In this document: piece after piece, positions 54,370-63,273 of the stretch
Layout of the letters: each line of letters opens with the position of its first letter
Numbering within the stretch: position 1 is the stretch's first letter
Made by a program: the position numbers and the translations under genes
NCBI RefSeq assembly: GCF_036327755.1
Contig: NZ_CP109596.1
Span: forward strand, 7,130,001-7,194,000
Source: Nocardia sp. NBC_01503
Lineage (GTDB): Bacteria; Actinomycetota; Actinomycetes; Mycobacteriales; Mycobacteriaceae
Direction of reading: 5' to 3'
DNA: 64,000 bases
The notes under the pieces: model-generated
Told to the model about the DNA's origin: nothing
What the model saw: the letters and a program-made list of their open reading frames with translations, nothing else
Databases searched by the model: none

Positions 54370-54480
54370 GACCCGGACCTTACCGACACCGCACCCGCGC
54401 ACTACCAGCGGCTCGGCTCCCCGGTACGGTTATCGGCGAATCTCGCTCGATCCCACGCACTCTCAAGGAGGCCATTCCTC

Positions 54481-55131
54481 ATGACTCAGGACGCCGCGCA
54501 GGCAAGCACCAGCTTCGGTGACTCGACACTGCAGGGCTACCTGGATGAGCTGGCCGCCAAGGTGCCCGCGCCGGGTGGCGGGGCCGTTGCCGCGCTGCAC
54601 GCCGCGCAGGGTGCGGCATTGGTCGCCATGGTCGCGCGGTACACCACCCGGGCCAAGGACGCCGAGAACCGTCCGGTCGTGGACCGCATCATCCTGGCCG
54701 CCGATACCGCACGTGATCGCGCGCTGGCCCTGGCCGATGCCGATGCCGCCGCCTTCACCGCCGTCGGCAATGCCTACAAGATGGCCAAGGAGACCGAGGA
54801 GCAGCAGACCGCGCGCACCGCGGCGATCACCGGCGCACTGCTCGGTGCGGCCCGGGTGCCCGCCGCGGTGGTCGCCGCCGCCGACGAAGTCGTCTCGCTC
54901 GCAAGCGAATTGCTGCCCATCGGCAATCCGAACGTGGTCACCGATATCGGTGCCGCCGCCGATGCCGCCCGGGCCGCCGCGGCCAGCTCACAGCTCAATA
55001 TCGCCATCAATGTGGCCTCGCTCGGTCCCGGCGCGGGTGCGGAGTTCGCTCCGGTGCTCACTCAGATCGACGAGGTCATCGCGCGCGCCGAGGCGCTGCA
55101 CAACGATGTGGTCGTCGCGATCACGAAATAG
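54481..55131 (+). CDS. cyclodeaminase/cyclohydrolase family protein (FchA-like)
   Basis: 216 residues from ATG 54481, with AAGGAGG nine bases upstream. The all-helical FTCD_C fold is shown by LDELAAKVPAPGGGAVAALHAAQGAALVAMVARYT at the N-terminus, the central DADAAAFTAVGNAYKM helix and NPNVVTDIGAAADAARAAA. The family includes methenyl-tetrahydrofolate cyclohydrolase (FchA) and formimino-THF cyclodeaminase. Formiminotransferase is not adjacent, so cyclohydrolase-like action on methenyl-THF is the better guess, consistent with folD a short way downstream and metH elsewhere in the window. Confidence 0.85.
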   Translation: MTQDAAQASTSFGDSTLQGYLDELAAKVPAPGGGAVAALHAAQGAALVAMVARYTTRAKDAENRPVVDRIILAADTARDRALALADADAAAFTAVGNAYKMAKETEEQQTARTAAITGALLGAARVPAAVVAAADEVVSLASELLPIGNPNVVTDIGAAADAARAAAASSQLNIAINVASLGPGAGAEFAPVLTQIDEVIARAEALHNDVVVAITK

Positions 55132-55273
55132 CTCGGCTATTACCCGGTGACTGCGGCGATTCCAATTCTCCACGCCGGAACCTAGGTCACGAAGCGGGAA
55201 CATTTCCGGAAGAATGGGATGATCTGGTCATAGGCTGAGCCTCCAGACCACACCCTTTCGAAGGGATGGACCC

Positions 55274-56023
55274 ATGCGGAACGCGATACGCCTTCTGTTC
55301 GTCGCATCAACACTCGCGGCGGCAGCCGCATTCGGCTCCGGAGCGGCGGGGGCGGTGCGCACGGCACCCGATCTCCCGGCGGTGCAGGCGATTACGCCGG
55401 GGCCCGGTGAAACGGTCGGAATAGCGGCACCGGTCAGGGTGCGCTTCACCGAACCCGTCGCGAACCGCGCTCTCGCCGAACAGGCCATGAGCGTGCGCGC
55501 CGACGCCACCCTTGCCGGGCACTTCTCCTGGGTAGACGACCGTCAGTTGACATGGACTCCGGCCGCTTACCTGCCCACCTCTGCACCTATCACGGTGTCG
55601 GTGGGTCGCCTGCACACCCAATTCGAAACCAATGGCGGGACAACCGCGGACGCCGATATGTCGGCGCACACCTTCACCGTATTCATCGGTGGGGTGCCGG
55701 TGCGGACCATGCCCGCCTCGATGGGTAAGCCCGGGTGGGAGACACCGACGGGCACGTTCCCGGTGCTGTCGCGCGACCGCTCGGTGACCTTCGATTCGCG
55801 GACGATCGGGATTCCGCTCAGTGACCCGCAGGGGTATCTGATCCAGGGTGAGTTCGCCGAAAGGCTCACGTGGGGAGGCGTTTACGTGCACTCCGCACCG
55901 TGGTCGGTGGATTCACAGGGCAATGCCAATGTCAGCCACGGATGCATCAATCTCGCACCGGGCGACGCCGAGTGGTACTACGACAATGTCTCGCTGGGCG
56001 ATCCGGTTACCGTTCACTGGTAG
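55274..56023 (+). CDS. L,D-transpeptidase (YkuD) with N-terminal Ig-like domain
   Basis: 249 residues. A signal peptide (LLFVASTLAAAAAFGSGAAGA) is followed by a bacterial Ig-like domain (ITPGPGETVGIAAPVRVRFTEPV) and a YkuD catalytic domain: TFTVFIGGVPVRTMPASMGKPGWETPTGTF and the active site VYVHSAPWS…VSHGCINLAPGDA, with Cys nucleophile and catalytic His. It forms 3-3 crosslinks in peptidoglycan, which are abundant in mycolata, and is a carbapenem target. GAAGGG precedes the ATG. Confidence 0.93.
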   Translation: MRNAIRLLFVASTLAAAAAFGSGAAGAVRTAPDLPAVQAITPGPGETVGIAAPVRVRFTEPVANRALAEQAMSVRADATLAGHFSWVDDRQLTWTPAAYLPTSAPITVSVGRLHTQFETNGGTTADADMSAHTFTVFIGGVPVRTMPASMGKPGWETPTGTFPVLSRDRSVTFDSRTIGIPLSDPQGYLIQGEFAERLTWGGVYVHSAPWSVDSQGNANVSHGCINLAPGDAEWYYDNVSLGDPVTVHW

Positions 56024-56031
56024 AGGGATTC

Positions 56032-56057
56032 GGGTGTGGGGACGAACCCCCACACCC
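56032..56057. terminator. bidirectional terminator between ldt and folD
   Basis: GGGTGTGGGG and CCCCACACCC form a perfect 10-bp stem around a six-base loop, between two convergent stop codons. Confidence 0.7.
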
Positions 56058-56069
56058 CCGGTTCTTTCG

Positions 56070-56918
56070 TCAGCGAGAAGTCTCGGCGGCCTGAACTACG
56101 TGGCGCATGAGCAGTGCGGTGGTGACCGGTCCTACCCCGCCGGGTACCGGGCTCAGGGCACCGGCCTTACCGGTGACGGATTCGGCATTCACATCGCCGG
56201 TAATGTTTCCGTTCTCGTCCTCATTGGTGCCGACATCGATGACCACGGCACCCTCGCGGACATGATCACCCGTGATCAGCCCGGCGCGCCCGACGGCGGC
56301 GACGACCACATCGGCGGCCGAGGTCACGGCGGGAAGATCGCGGGTTCGGGAGTGCGCGACGGTAACGGTGGCATTCTCGGCCAGTAGCAGCTGAGCCAGC
56401 GGCTTGCCGACCACATTCGAGCGCCCGACCACCGCGACCAGGCGGCCCTCCAGCGCAATGCCGTGGAACTTGGCCAGCTCCACCACCGCCTCCGAGGTGG
56501 CGGGTGGGAATCCGGGAAGACCCGAGGCGAGCAGGCCCAGGGACAGCGGGCTGACACCGTCCACATCCTTGGCCGAGGCGATCGCCAGGCTCACATCATC
56601 GAGGCCGACACCCTTGGGCAGCGGGGTCTGCAGCATGATCGCGTCCACGGCCGGATCGGCGGACAGTTCGGTGAGCTTGGCGCGAATCTGATCCGCGGTC
56701 GCGTCGACCCCGAGATCGACGTTCTCACAAGTTATTCCATTGCGCTCGGCGGCGCGGTTCAGCGACTTCACGTACCAGGCGCTGGCCGGATCGTCATTGG
56801 CGATCACCAGTGCCAGGCGCGGGGCGGCACCGGATTCGGCGAGCGCGGCGGCGCGGGCCTTGGTGTCGGCATTGATGGCGGCGGCGAGTTCCTTGCCGAT
56901 CAGCGAAGTCGTATCCAC
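56070..56918 (-). CDS. folD: bifunctional methylene-THF dehydrogenase / methenyl-THF cyclohydrolase
   Basis: 282 residues. The catalytic Lys is in SAWYVKSLNRAAERNGI (Y-x-x-x-K type), the substrate loop is QTPLPKGV, and the NADP-binding part has VVGRSNVVGKPLAQLL and CTVAHSRT-like VTVAHSRTRDL; the C-terminal PVPGGVGPVTTALLM motif is diagnostic. It oxidises 5,10-methylene-THF and hydrolyses methenyl-THF to 10-formyl-THF in the cytosol. Convergent with the transpeptidase gene. Confidence 0.96.
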   Translation of the reverse strand: MDTTSLIGKELAAAINADTKARAAALAESGAAPRLALVIANDDPASAWYVKSLNRAAERNGITCENVDLGVDATADQIRAKLTELSADPAVDAIMLQTPLPKGVGLDDVSLAIASAKDVDGVSPLSLGLLASGLPGFPPATSEAVVELAKFHGIALEGRLVAVVGRSNVVGKPLAQLLLAENATVTVAHSRTRDLPAVTSAADVVVAAVGRAGLITGDHVREGAVVIDVGTNEDENGNITGDVNAESVTGKAGALSPVPGGVGPVTTALLMRHVVQAAETSR

Positions 56919-57115
56919 GGGAACACACCCTATCGCGACGCGCGGGTGTCCCCGGCCACCACTGCTGTCAAACCTCCGAAATCACTTCGGCAAATACCCG
57001 ACAAAGGCTGTGGTCAGTCGTATCGTGTCTCCAGTTGTTCCCGAGCCATCAGCCAGCAAAGCCAGTCGGAACCCAAGCAAGCATGCGTGACCCTCTCTCG
57101 GAAAGGTCGACAGCA

Positions 57116-57976
57116 GTGCAGATCGCCAGGCGTTTCCCCACGGTCCTCGCGGCGGCGGCAGCCGCCTTGACCCTGTTCGGCCCGGGCATCGCCCACGCCG
57201 ACCCCGGCCCGCTCTACAACTCCGCGCAGGACAACTTCACCGACGGTGATGCCGCCGCCGGACTCGCCGACCTGCGGCAACTGCTCGCCGAATCCCCCGA
57301 TGACGCGCAAGCGCTTGCACTGCAAGCGATTTGGTCGGATTACACCGGTGATCTGATCACCCGTGAGGCGGCGCTGATGCGGCTCAACGGTATCGACCGG
57401 GAGCTGGCGGACAGCACGCGCACCACCTTCCGCGCCATCGGCGCGGCCGTGGGCACACTGCCCAACCCGATTCCGGCGATCGCGGGACCGTCCACCGGTA
57501 TCGCGGTGCTCGGATACGGTCTGCTGCCCGACGGCAGTATGCGCCCCGAGCTGGTGAACCGGTTGCAGGCGGCCTGGTTGCAGGCCATCGCCTCGCCGAT
57601 GTCGCCGATTCTGGTGACCGGCGGCAACCCGCAGAACGGGATCACCGAGGCCGCGGCCATGCAGGGCTGGTTGATCGGGCACGGCATTCCGGCGAATCGC
57701 ATTGTGGCCGATCATCGGGCGGGCTCGACCGTACAGAACGCGCTCTTCGGCGCGGATATGTTGAAGCGGGCGGGCGCGACCAGCGCGATCGTGGTGACCT
57801 CGCCGAACCATGTGCGGCGCGCGGTGGCCGATTTCATCGTCGCGGGCATTCCGGTGGTCGGGGCGACGACCTCGTTGGAGCAGCTGGTTTCGCAGCTGCC
57901 ACCGCCCGCGCGCAATAACCAGCGCGGGATCTACCTGGACGCGACACGCACGATGCTGTTGCCGGTGGAGCGGTAG
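57116..57976 (+). CDS. exported YdcF/ElyC-like DUF218 protein
   Basis: 286 residues from GTG 57116, with AAAGG upstream; an ATG at 57083 is possible. The signal peptide (FPTVLAAAAAALTLFGPGIAHADP) is followed by a helical repeat-like region (AGLADLRQLLAESPDDAQALALQAIW) and the DUF218 core: GIAVLGYGLLPDGSMRPELVNRL, ILVTGGNPQNGITEAAAMQGWLI, AGSTVQNALFG and AIVVTSPNHVRRAVADF. DUF218 proteins affect envelope polysaccharide or peptidoglycan metabolism (SanA, ElyC); the reaction is not firmly known. Confidence 0.85.
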   Translation: MQIARRFPTVLAAAAAALTLFGPGIAHADPGPLYNSAQDNFTDGDAAAGLADLRQLLAESPDDAQALALQAIWSDYTGDLITREAALMRLNGIDRELADSTRTTFRAIGAAVGTLPNPIPAIAGPSTGIAVLGYGLLPDGSMRPELVNRLQAAWLQAIASPMSPILVTGGNPQNGITEAAAMQGWLIGHGIPANRIVADHRAGSTVQNALFGADMLKRAGATSAIVVTSPNHVRRAVADFIVAGIPVVGATTSLEQLVSQLPPPARNNQRGIYLDATRTMLLPVER

Positions 57977-58046
57977 TCCGCCGATAAACGATGCCCGTCT
58001 CGACCCGCGTGGTAAGTACGCAGGTCGGGGCGGGCACAATGGCGCA

Positions 58047-58988
58047 GTGAGTACTTCCGTAACCGATACCCTCATCGCTCGTCTCCGGACGGCCGGGTGT
58101 GTGTTCGCGGAGGATGAGGCGGCCCTGCTGATCGAGGCCGCGGACAGCGCTGAGCAGCTGGAATCGCTGGCGGTTCGGCGGATCGCCGGATTTCCGCTGG
58201 AGCATCTGCTGGGGTGGGCGGAGTTTCGAGGGTTGCGGGTGGCGGTCGCGCCGGATGTGTTCGTTCCCCGGCAGCGCACCGGATTTCTGGTCGAGCAGGC
58301 AATCGCGTTGGCGCGGCAGATGATTCGCTCCGAGCTGCATAGCGCCGCAGCGGCTTCCCTCGGCACACCGACCACGACTCCGGCCGACGCCGCCATCGCG
58401 ATCCAGGCGGAGGCGGCCACGCTTCGCGCATCGGAATCGACAGCGGCGATGGCCCACTCGCGGCCGTTCATCGTGCTCGATATGTGCTGTGGGAGTGGGG
58501 CTTTGGGGATGGCGTTCGCCATCGAGGCCGGTGCGGAGGGGATTGCGGTGGAATTGACCGCGGCGGATATCGAACCGGCGGCCGTGGCCTGTGCTCGGCG
58601 GAACCTCGCGGGCCTCGAGGCTCGGGTGTTTCAGGGGGATCTGTTCGCTCCGGTGCCCGCCGAGTTGGCGGGGCGGGTGCGGATTCTGCTGGCGAATACG
58701 CCCTACGTGCCTTCTGCCGCAATCGCTTCCATGCCGCCGGAGGCACGCGACCATGAGCCGCGGGTCGCGCTCGACGGGGGCGCGGACGGATTGGATGTGC
58801 TGCGCCGGATCGCGGCGGTGGCCGGGGACTGGCTCGCGCCGGGCGGGCATCTACTGGTCGAGGAGAGTGCGGAGCAGGCGGCATCGGCCGCTCAGGTGAT
58901 GCGAGATCACGGGTTGAGCGCGCGGATCGCCGAGGATGACGAGTTGGGTGCGACGGTGGTTATCGGCACCCGGGATGTGGGCGTATGA
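58047..58988 (+). CDS. HemK/PrmC-like methyltransferase (putative protein-glutamine or rRNA methyltransferase paralogue)
   Basis: 313 residues from GTG 58047. The N-terminal helical domain (ARLRTAGCVFAEDEAALLIEAADSAEQLESLAVRRIAGFPLEHLLGWAEFRGLRVAVAPDVFVPRQRT) matches PrmC. The SAM-binding motif is VLDMCCGSGALGMAF and the later active-site tetrapeptide is NTPY rather than the NPPY of true PrmC. The MPPEARDHEPRVALDGGADGLDVLRRIA block is typical of an actinobacterial paralogue family. About 35 extra residues separate the two domains. Its stop overlaps the HAD gene start. Confidence 0.82.
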   Translation: MSTSVTDTLIARLRTAGCVFAEDEAALLIEAADSAEQLESLAVRRIAGFPLEHLLGWAEFRGLRVAVAPDVFVPRQRTGFLVEQAIALARQMIRSELHSAAAASLGTPTTTPADAAIAIQAEAATLRASESTAAMAHSRPFIVLDMCCGSGALGMAFAIEAGAEGIAVELTAADIEPAAVACARRNLAGLEARVFQGDLFAPVPAELAGRVRILLANTPYVPSAAIASMPPEARDHEPRVALDGGADGLDVLRRIAAVAGDWLAPGGHLLVEESAEQAASAAQVMRDHGLSARIAEDDELGATVVIGTRDVGV

Positions 58989-59698
58989 CGATTCACGGGA
59001 TTCTGTTCGATATCGATGACACGCTCATCGACTACTCCGCGACGGCGCGGGTCGGGCTGCTGCGGCATCTGACCGCGGAGAACCTGCTGGACTACTTCCT
59101 GTCCCCCGAGGAGGCGGTCGACCTCTGGCGGGCGCTGGAAGAGCAGGAGTATCCGCGCTTCCTGACCGGTGAGCTCACCTTCACCGGTCAGCAGCAGGCG
59201 CGCACCCGGAGGTTCCTCTCCCATATCGGGGTGAAGGTCAAGGATCCCGAGGCGTGGTTCGCCCGCTATGCCGCGCGCCGCGATACCGTCTGGGCCGCGT
59301 TCCCGGATGTGCCGCCGACGCTGCGCGGGCTCACCGGCCAGGTGGCACTGGGTGTGGTCTCGAACTCCTCGCTGGCGCATCAGCGGGGCAAGCTGGCGGC
59401 GGTGGGGCTGCTCGAGCATTTCAGCGAAACAGTCTTGTGCTCGGACGAATTCGGGGCGGCCAAGCCGGATCCGAGCATCTTCCTGGCGGGCTGCGCCATG
59501 ATCGGGTTGCCTCCGGATCAGGTCGCGTACGTCGGCGATCGCTTCGATACCGATGGGATCGGCGCGCGCGATGCCGGATTGCGGGCCTACTGGCTCGATC
59601 GCACGGCACGCGGTGTCGCGCATCGCGACGGCATCACCGTGATTCCCTCACTCGCCGAGCTCAGCGCCACCACCTTCGGCAATTTCGACCTGGCCTGA
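58985..59698 (+). CDS. HAD-family hydrolase
   Basis: 237 residues, ATG overlapping the methyltransferase stop. Motifs: FDIDDTLIDYS (nucleophile Asp), VSNSS (motif II), Lys in GAAKPDPSIF (III), and YVGDRFDTDGIGARDAG (IV). Between I and II is a helical cap of about 90 residues. Likely a small-molecule phosphatase; substrate unknown. Confidence 0.9.
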   Translation: MTIHGILFDIDDTLIDYSATARVGLLRHLTAENLLDYFLSPEEAVDLWRALEEQEYPRFLTGELTFTGQQQARTRRFLSHIGVKVKDPEAWFARYAARRDTVWAAFPDVPPTLRGLTGQVALGVVSNSSLAHQRGKLAAVGLLEHFSETVLCSDEFGAAKPDPSIFLAGCAMIGLPPDQVAYVGDRFDTDGIGARDAGLRAYWLDRTARGVAHRDGITVIPSLAELSATTFGNFDLA

Positions 59699-59741
59699 GC
59701 CGGGTGAAAGTCCTTGCGGTTCATCGCGATTCGGTGGGCCG

Positions 59742-60569
59742 CTACTTCTTCCGGCCGGTGAATTCGTCCATGGAGTGATAGACGCCGACGGTATTGAGGT
59801 AGAAGTCGCGCACCTTGAGCGGTAGTAGCCCGGAGATGGCGCGGTTCAGGCGGGAGGTCCAGGGCAGGACGACCAGCGCGGAGCCCTTCTTCATCTCCTC
59901 CCAGGAGGTGTTCACCACATCGTCCTGCTCCAGGATCGGGGTGAACAGGAAGCCCTTGGCCCCGTCGAACATGCCGGTATTGATGTAGGTGGGGCAGACC
60001 GTGGTCACTTTGACGTGCGAGTTACCGGACTGCTCCAGCTCCAGCCGCACCGAATCCGACCAGCCCAGCGCCGCCCACTTGGAGCCCGCGTACACGCTCA
60101 TGCGCGGATTGGCGACCAGGCCCGCCGAGGAGGCGATGGTCATGACCCGCGCCTCGCCCGTGCCCGCCACCATGGCGGGCAGGAATTCAAGCGTGATGTA
60201 CATGGGCGCAAGGGAATTGATCGCCATGGTCTTCTCGATATCGGACCGGTTCGCGGTCTCCCAGAAGTACCCGTTGCCGCGCACGATGCCCGCGTTGTTG
60301 ATCAGGACATCGATATCGCCGACCTCGGCGCGCACCGCCGCGCCCGCCTCGGCAATGGCGTCGCGGTCCGAGACATCGACTACATAGTGGTGAATTCGGC
60401 TGCTGCCCAGGGCCGCGAGCTCCGCCGCGGTCTCCTTCAGCGCCTCTTCATTGATATCCCAGAGCACCACATCGGCCGCGCGCTCACGCACCGCGCGCTC
60501 GGCGAACGATTTGCCCAGACCCATGGCAGCTCCGGTGACCAGGACCTTCTTATCCGCGACGTTCTTCAT
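59742..60569 (-). CDS. short-chain dehydrogenase/reductase
   Basis: 275 residues with the classical SDR pattern: TGAAMGLGKSF (cofactor glycine motif), DVLINNAG, catalytic Ser in TIASSAGLV and YAGSKWA (Y-x-x-x-K). Acidic residue after the second strand (VLWDINEEAL) favours NAD. The C-terminal region (LPLKVRDFYLNTVGVYHSMDEFTGRKK) resembles membrane-associated SDRs acting on lipids or sterols. It lies 34 bp downstream of gabD2 and may be co-transcribed. Substrate unknown. Confidence 0.9.
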   Translation of the reverse strand: MKNVADKKVLVTGAAMGLGKSFAERAVRERAADVVLWDINEEALKETAAELAALGSSRIHHYVVDVSDRDAIAEAGAAVRAEVGDIDVLINNAGIVRGNGYFWETANRSDIEKTMAINSLAPMYITLEFLPAMVAGTGEARVMTIASSAGLVANPRMSVYAGSKWAALGWSDSVRLELEQSGNSHVKVTTVCPTYINTGMFDGAKGFLFTPILEQDDVVNTSWEEMKKGSALVVLPWTSRLNRAISGLLPLKVRDFYLNTVGVYHSMDEFTGRKK

Positions 60570-60603
60570 CAGCCCGGTATACCCCTGTCTCGATTTCGGC
60601 AGA

Positions 60604-62175
60604 TCACTTCTGCCGCAACGTCTTCATCACGCCCAGGAACAGCGTCATGGTCTTGGCCCACACCTGCTCGGACATCCCGGGCAGCGGGGCGATGGGCAGA
60701 CCACGCTGGACCGCGATGGTCTGGGTGTCGACGTACTTGAGCAGCCCCTCCGGACCGTGACGGCGGCCGGTGCCGGAGATGCCGAGCCCGCCCGACGGTG
60801 CGGCGACCGAACCCCAGGCGGCGATGAAGCCCTCGTTGACATTCACCGATCCGGCATTGACGCGGGCGGCGACCTCGCGGCCCCGGGTCGTATCCTTGCT
60901 CCACACACTGGCATTGAGCCCGTAGGCGGTGTCATTGGCCTGGGTCACGGCTTCATCGTCGCTGGTGACGCGGTAGACCGAGACGACCGGGCCGAAGGTC
61001 TCCTCACGGAACACGGTCATGCCCTCGCGGACGTCGGCGAGGATGGTGGGCTCGTAGAAGTACGGGCCCAGATCCGGCCGGGCCTTACCGCCGGCGAGGA
61101 CCTTCGCGCCCTTGCTCACCGCATCGTCGACATGCTTGCTGACGGTGTCGATCTGGCGCGGGAAGGTGAGCGAGCCGATCTCGTAATCGAAGTCCAGGGT
61201 CTTGCCCAGGCTCAATTCCTTGGTGTTGGCGACGAATTCGGTGACGAACTGGTCATACACCTTGTCGTGCACGTAGATTCGCTCGATCGATTCGCACAGC
61301 TGCCCGGCCGAGGCGAAGCAGGCGCGCACCGCGATCTTGGCGGCCTTGGAGACATCGGCGTCCGCGAGCACCAGCAGCGGGTTCTTACCGCCCAATTCGA
61401 GCGAGTAGCCGATGAGCCGCTCGCCCGCCTGCTGGGCGATGGTGCGGCCGGTGGCGCTGGAGCCGGTGTAGTCGACGTAGTCGGCGCGGGCGATCACCTC
61501 GGGGCCGAGCTTGGCGCCACGGCCCAGGACGGCCTGCCACAGGCCCTTGGGCAGGCCCGCGCGCTCGGCGATATCGATGGCCCACAGCAGGGTCAGCGCG
61601 GTCTGATTGTCGGGGCGGCCGATGACGGCGTTGCCCGCGAGCAGGGCGGGCAGCGCATCGGAAGCACCCAAAGCCAGGGGGTAGTTCCACGGTGAGATGA
61701 CCGCGACCACGCCCTTGGGGCGATTGCGCACCTCCACCTGGGTGAGCACCGGCATCACACCGCGCGGCTTGCGGTGTGTGAGAAGGCGTTTGCCCTCGGC
61801 GGCGTAGTAGCGGGTGTTCACCGCGACATCGGAGACCTCGTCGAAGGCGTGCACGCGGGACTTGCCGGTCTCGGTCTGCACGATATCGAGGATGGTGTCC
61901 TGCTCGTTCAGGACCAGATCGTGAATGCGGCGCAGCAGTGCGGCACGCTCGCCGACCGGCACCTTGGCCCATTCGGCCTGCGCGGCGCGGGCGGTGGCGA
62001 AGGCGGTCTCGACATCGGCGGTGGAGGACTGCGGCAGATCGGCGATCTTGCGTCCGGTGGCGGGTGCGAACACCTCGACCGAGGGCGCGCCACCGGCGAC
62101 AGCGTGCGCGAGCAGCCGCTGCACCAGGTCGAACGGCAGTGCATCAGCGGCAGCGAGCTGCGGGGCAGTCGACAT
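60604..62175 (-). CDS. gabD2: succinate-semialdehyde dehydrogenase, GabD2 type
   Basis: 523 residues of the aldehyde dehydrogenase fold. Catalytic elements: Asn in SPWNYPLALG, Glu in SLELGGKNPLL and Cys in SAGQLCESIERIYV. It resembles mycobacterial GabD2, which oxidises succinate semialdehyde with NADP. One deviation is LLAGNAVIGRPDNQTA, where the usual cofactor-binding Lys (K-P) is Arg. It diverges from a TetR gene whose twin operators overlap the probable gabD2 promoter, so it is probably repressed by that regulator. Confidence 0.88.
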   Translation of the reverse strand: MSTAPQLAAADALPFDLVQRLLAHAVAGGAPSVEVFAPATGRKIADLPQSSTADVETAFATARAAQAEWAKVPVGERAALLRRIHDLVLNEQDTILDIVQTETGKSRVHAFDEVSDVAVNTRYYAAEGKRLLTHRKPRGVMPVLTQVEVRNRPKGVVAVISPWNYPLALGASDALPALLAGNAVIGRPDNQTALTLLWAIDIAERAGLPKGLWQAVLGRGAKLGPEVIARADYVDYTGSSATGRTIAQQAGERLIGYSLELGGKNPLLVLADADVSKAAKIAVRACFASAGQLCESIERIYVHDKVYDQFVTEFVANTKELSLGKTLDFDYEIGSLTFPRQIDTVSKHVDDAVSKGAKVLAGGKARPDLGPYFYEPTILADVREGMTVFREETFGPVVSVYRVTSDDEAVTQANDTAYGLNASVWSKDTTRGREVAARVNAGSVNVNEGFIAAWGSVAAPSGGLGISGTGRRHGPEGLLKYVDTQTIAVQRGLPIAPLPGMSEQVWAKTMTLFLGVMKTLRQK

Positions 62176-62222
62176 TGGTCGCCCTCTCGATAGGTCTGCG
62201 CGGGCCGATCCCGCTAATTATC

Positions 62223-62238
62223 TGAACACCGTTGTTAG
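62223..62238. promoter_or_regulatory. operator 1 of the gabD2/tetR region
   Basis: TGAACACCGTTGTTAG, an interrupted palindrome with the same flanks as operator 2. The minus-strand hexamer GATAAT just beside it is a possible gabD2 -10 element, so binding would block gabD2. Confidence 0.7.
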
Positions 62239-62239
62239 G

Positions 62240-62255
62240 TGAACACTAGTGTTAG
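62240..62255. promoter_or_regulatory. operator 2 of the gabD2/tetR region
   Basis: TGAACACTAGTGTTAG, containing the perfect palindrome AACACTAGTGTT. It shares TGAACAC---TGTTAG with operator 1, and the two start 17 bp apart, suited to paired TetR dimers. Confidence 0.75.
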
Positions 62256-62300
62256 ATTAATAGGCGTGCCACACCCCATGTCAAGCACCCGGAGCGGTCG

Positions 62301-62966
62301 ATGACCGCGGGTACCCCGACCGCGCGCCGGGGTCGCCCACCACAGACGGCCAAACAGGCCGATCAGGTGCGCGCCCGCATCATCCTGGCCACCGCGGAGG
62401 TCTTCGCCGAACACGGTTCGCGCGGGCTCAGCGTCGCCCGCATCATCGAGACGGCGGGGCTGGCACGGCCCACCTTCTACCGGTACTTCGCCAATGCCAC
62501 CGAACCGCTGCACGCGGTGCTGACGGTGTCGAATGACGATCTGGTCGGCGGGATCCGCTCCGCGCTCGAGCGCACCGAGGAGCCGGTTCAGCTGGGCATC
62601 AACATGATCGAGGCTTATCTGTACTGGGCCAGCGGGCACGGGCCGATGCTCTCGCCGTTGTTCGCGGAGCTGCACGATCCGGGCTCGCCGGTGTCGCCGT
62701 ATCGCGAGCGCGCCATGGACGATATCCGGGAACTGATTCGTGCCAAGTTCGCGAAGCTCGGGCGGACGGTTCCGGCGGATCTCGACCTGGATACCTGTCT
62801 GCAAACGTGTGAGTTCGTGGTGTATCGGATCTCTGCGGGTGGGGAGCCCAGCGATGAGACGATTGCGGCGGCTCGGCTCACGATGATTCGCAGTTGTCTC
62901 GTGACGTTGGGTACTCGTGAGGACGTTGAATACGCGTTGACTATTCCGGGGCTCTTCCCTGGTTGA
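62301..62966 (+). CDS. TetR-family transcriptional regulator
   Basis: 221 residues from ATG 62301, preceded by GGAG. The HTH is ILATAEVFAEHGSRGLSVARIIETAGLARPTFYRYFANATEPL; the ligand domain follows (INMIEAYLYWASGHGPMLSPLFAELHD). It diverges from gabD2, and two near-identical operators lie between them, so it very likely represses gabD2 (and perhaps the SDR) as well as itself. The ligand is unknown, plausibly an aldehyde or acyl compound. Confidence 0.93.
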   Translation: MTAGTPTARRGRPPQTAKQADQVRARIILATAEVFAEHGSRGLSVARIIETAGLARPTFYRYFANATEPLHAVLTVSNDDLVGGIRSALERTEEPVQLGINMIEAYLYWASGHGPMLSPLFAELHDPGSPVSPYRERAMDDIRELIRAKFAKLGRTVPADLDLDTCLQTCEFVVYRISAGGEPSDETIAAARLTMIRSCLVTLGTREDVEYALTIPGLFPG

Positions 62967-63273
62967 TAGCCGGTTTCCCTCGCCGGGTGGGGTTTGTGGC
63001 GCGGGTGCTTTGCGGGCTGCTGGTCGGTAGAGGAAGTGCATGCGGAAAAGAAGAGGTGTGGTCACCTCGCCTGCCGTACCCGGCTGTCGCTCCCCCATCA
63101 GGTGCATAGGTGGCAGTAGCGGCGGGGAGACTGGCCGTGGTCCCGTTTCGGGACAAACCCAAAAGAACAAAACCCAAAGGACAGAGCCCGAAAAGGCAAG
63201 GGCCTCAACGACAAACACCCGTGACACCGGCAGGGCAGAACCTGCGGTGTCACGGGCGACGGCGGGGCTTGGC
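62967..63273. other. intergenic region tetR / HNH gene
   Basis: 307 bp with no supported gene. It contains an A/C-rich stretch (about 63150-63220) and the hairpin at 63218-63256, which together form the likely terminator of the minus-strand HNH gene. Confidence 0.55.
63218..63256 (-). terminator. terminator of the DUF222/HNH gene
   Basis: CCCGTGACACCG and CGGTGTCACGGG form a perfect 12-bp stem with a 15-base loop; on the minus strand it is followed by TGTTTGTCGTT, a U-rich tract, which makes it a good intrinsic terminator. Confidence 0.7.
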
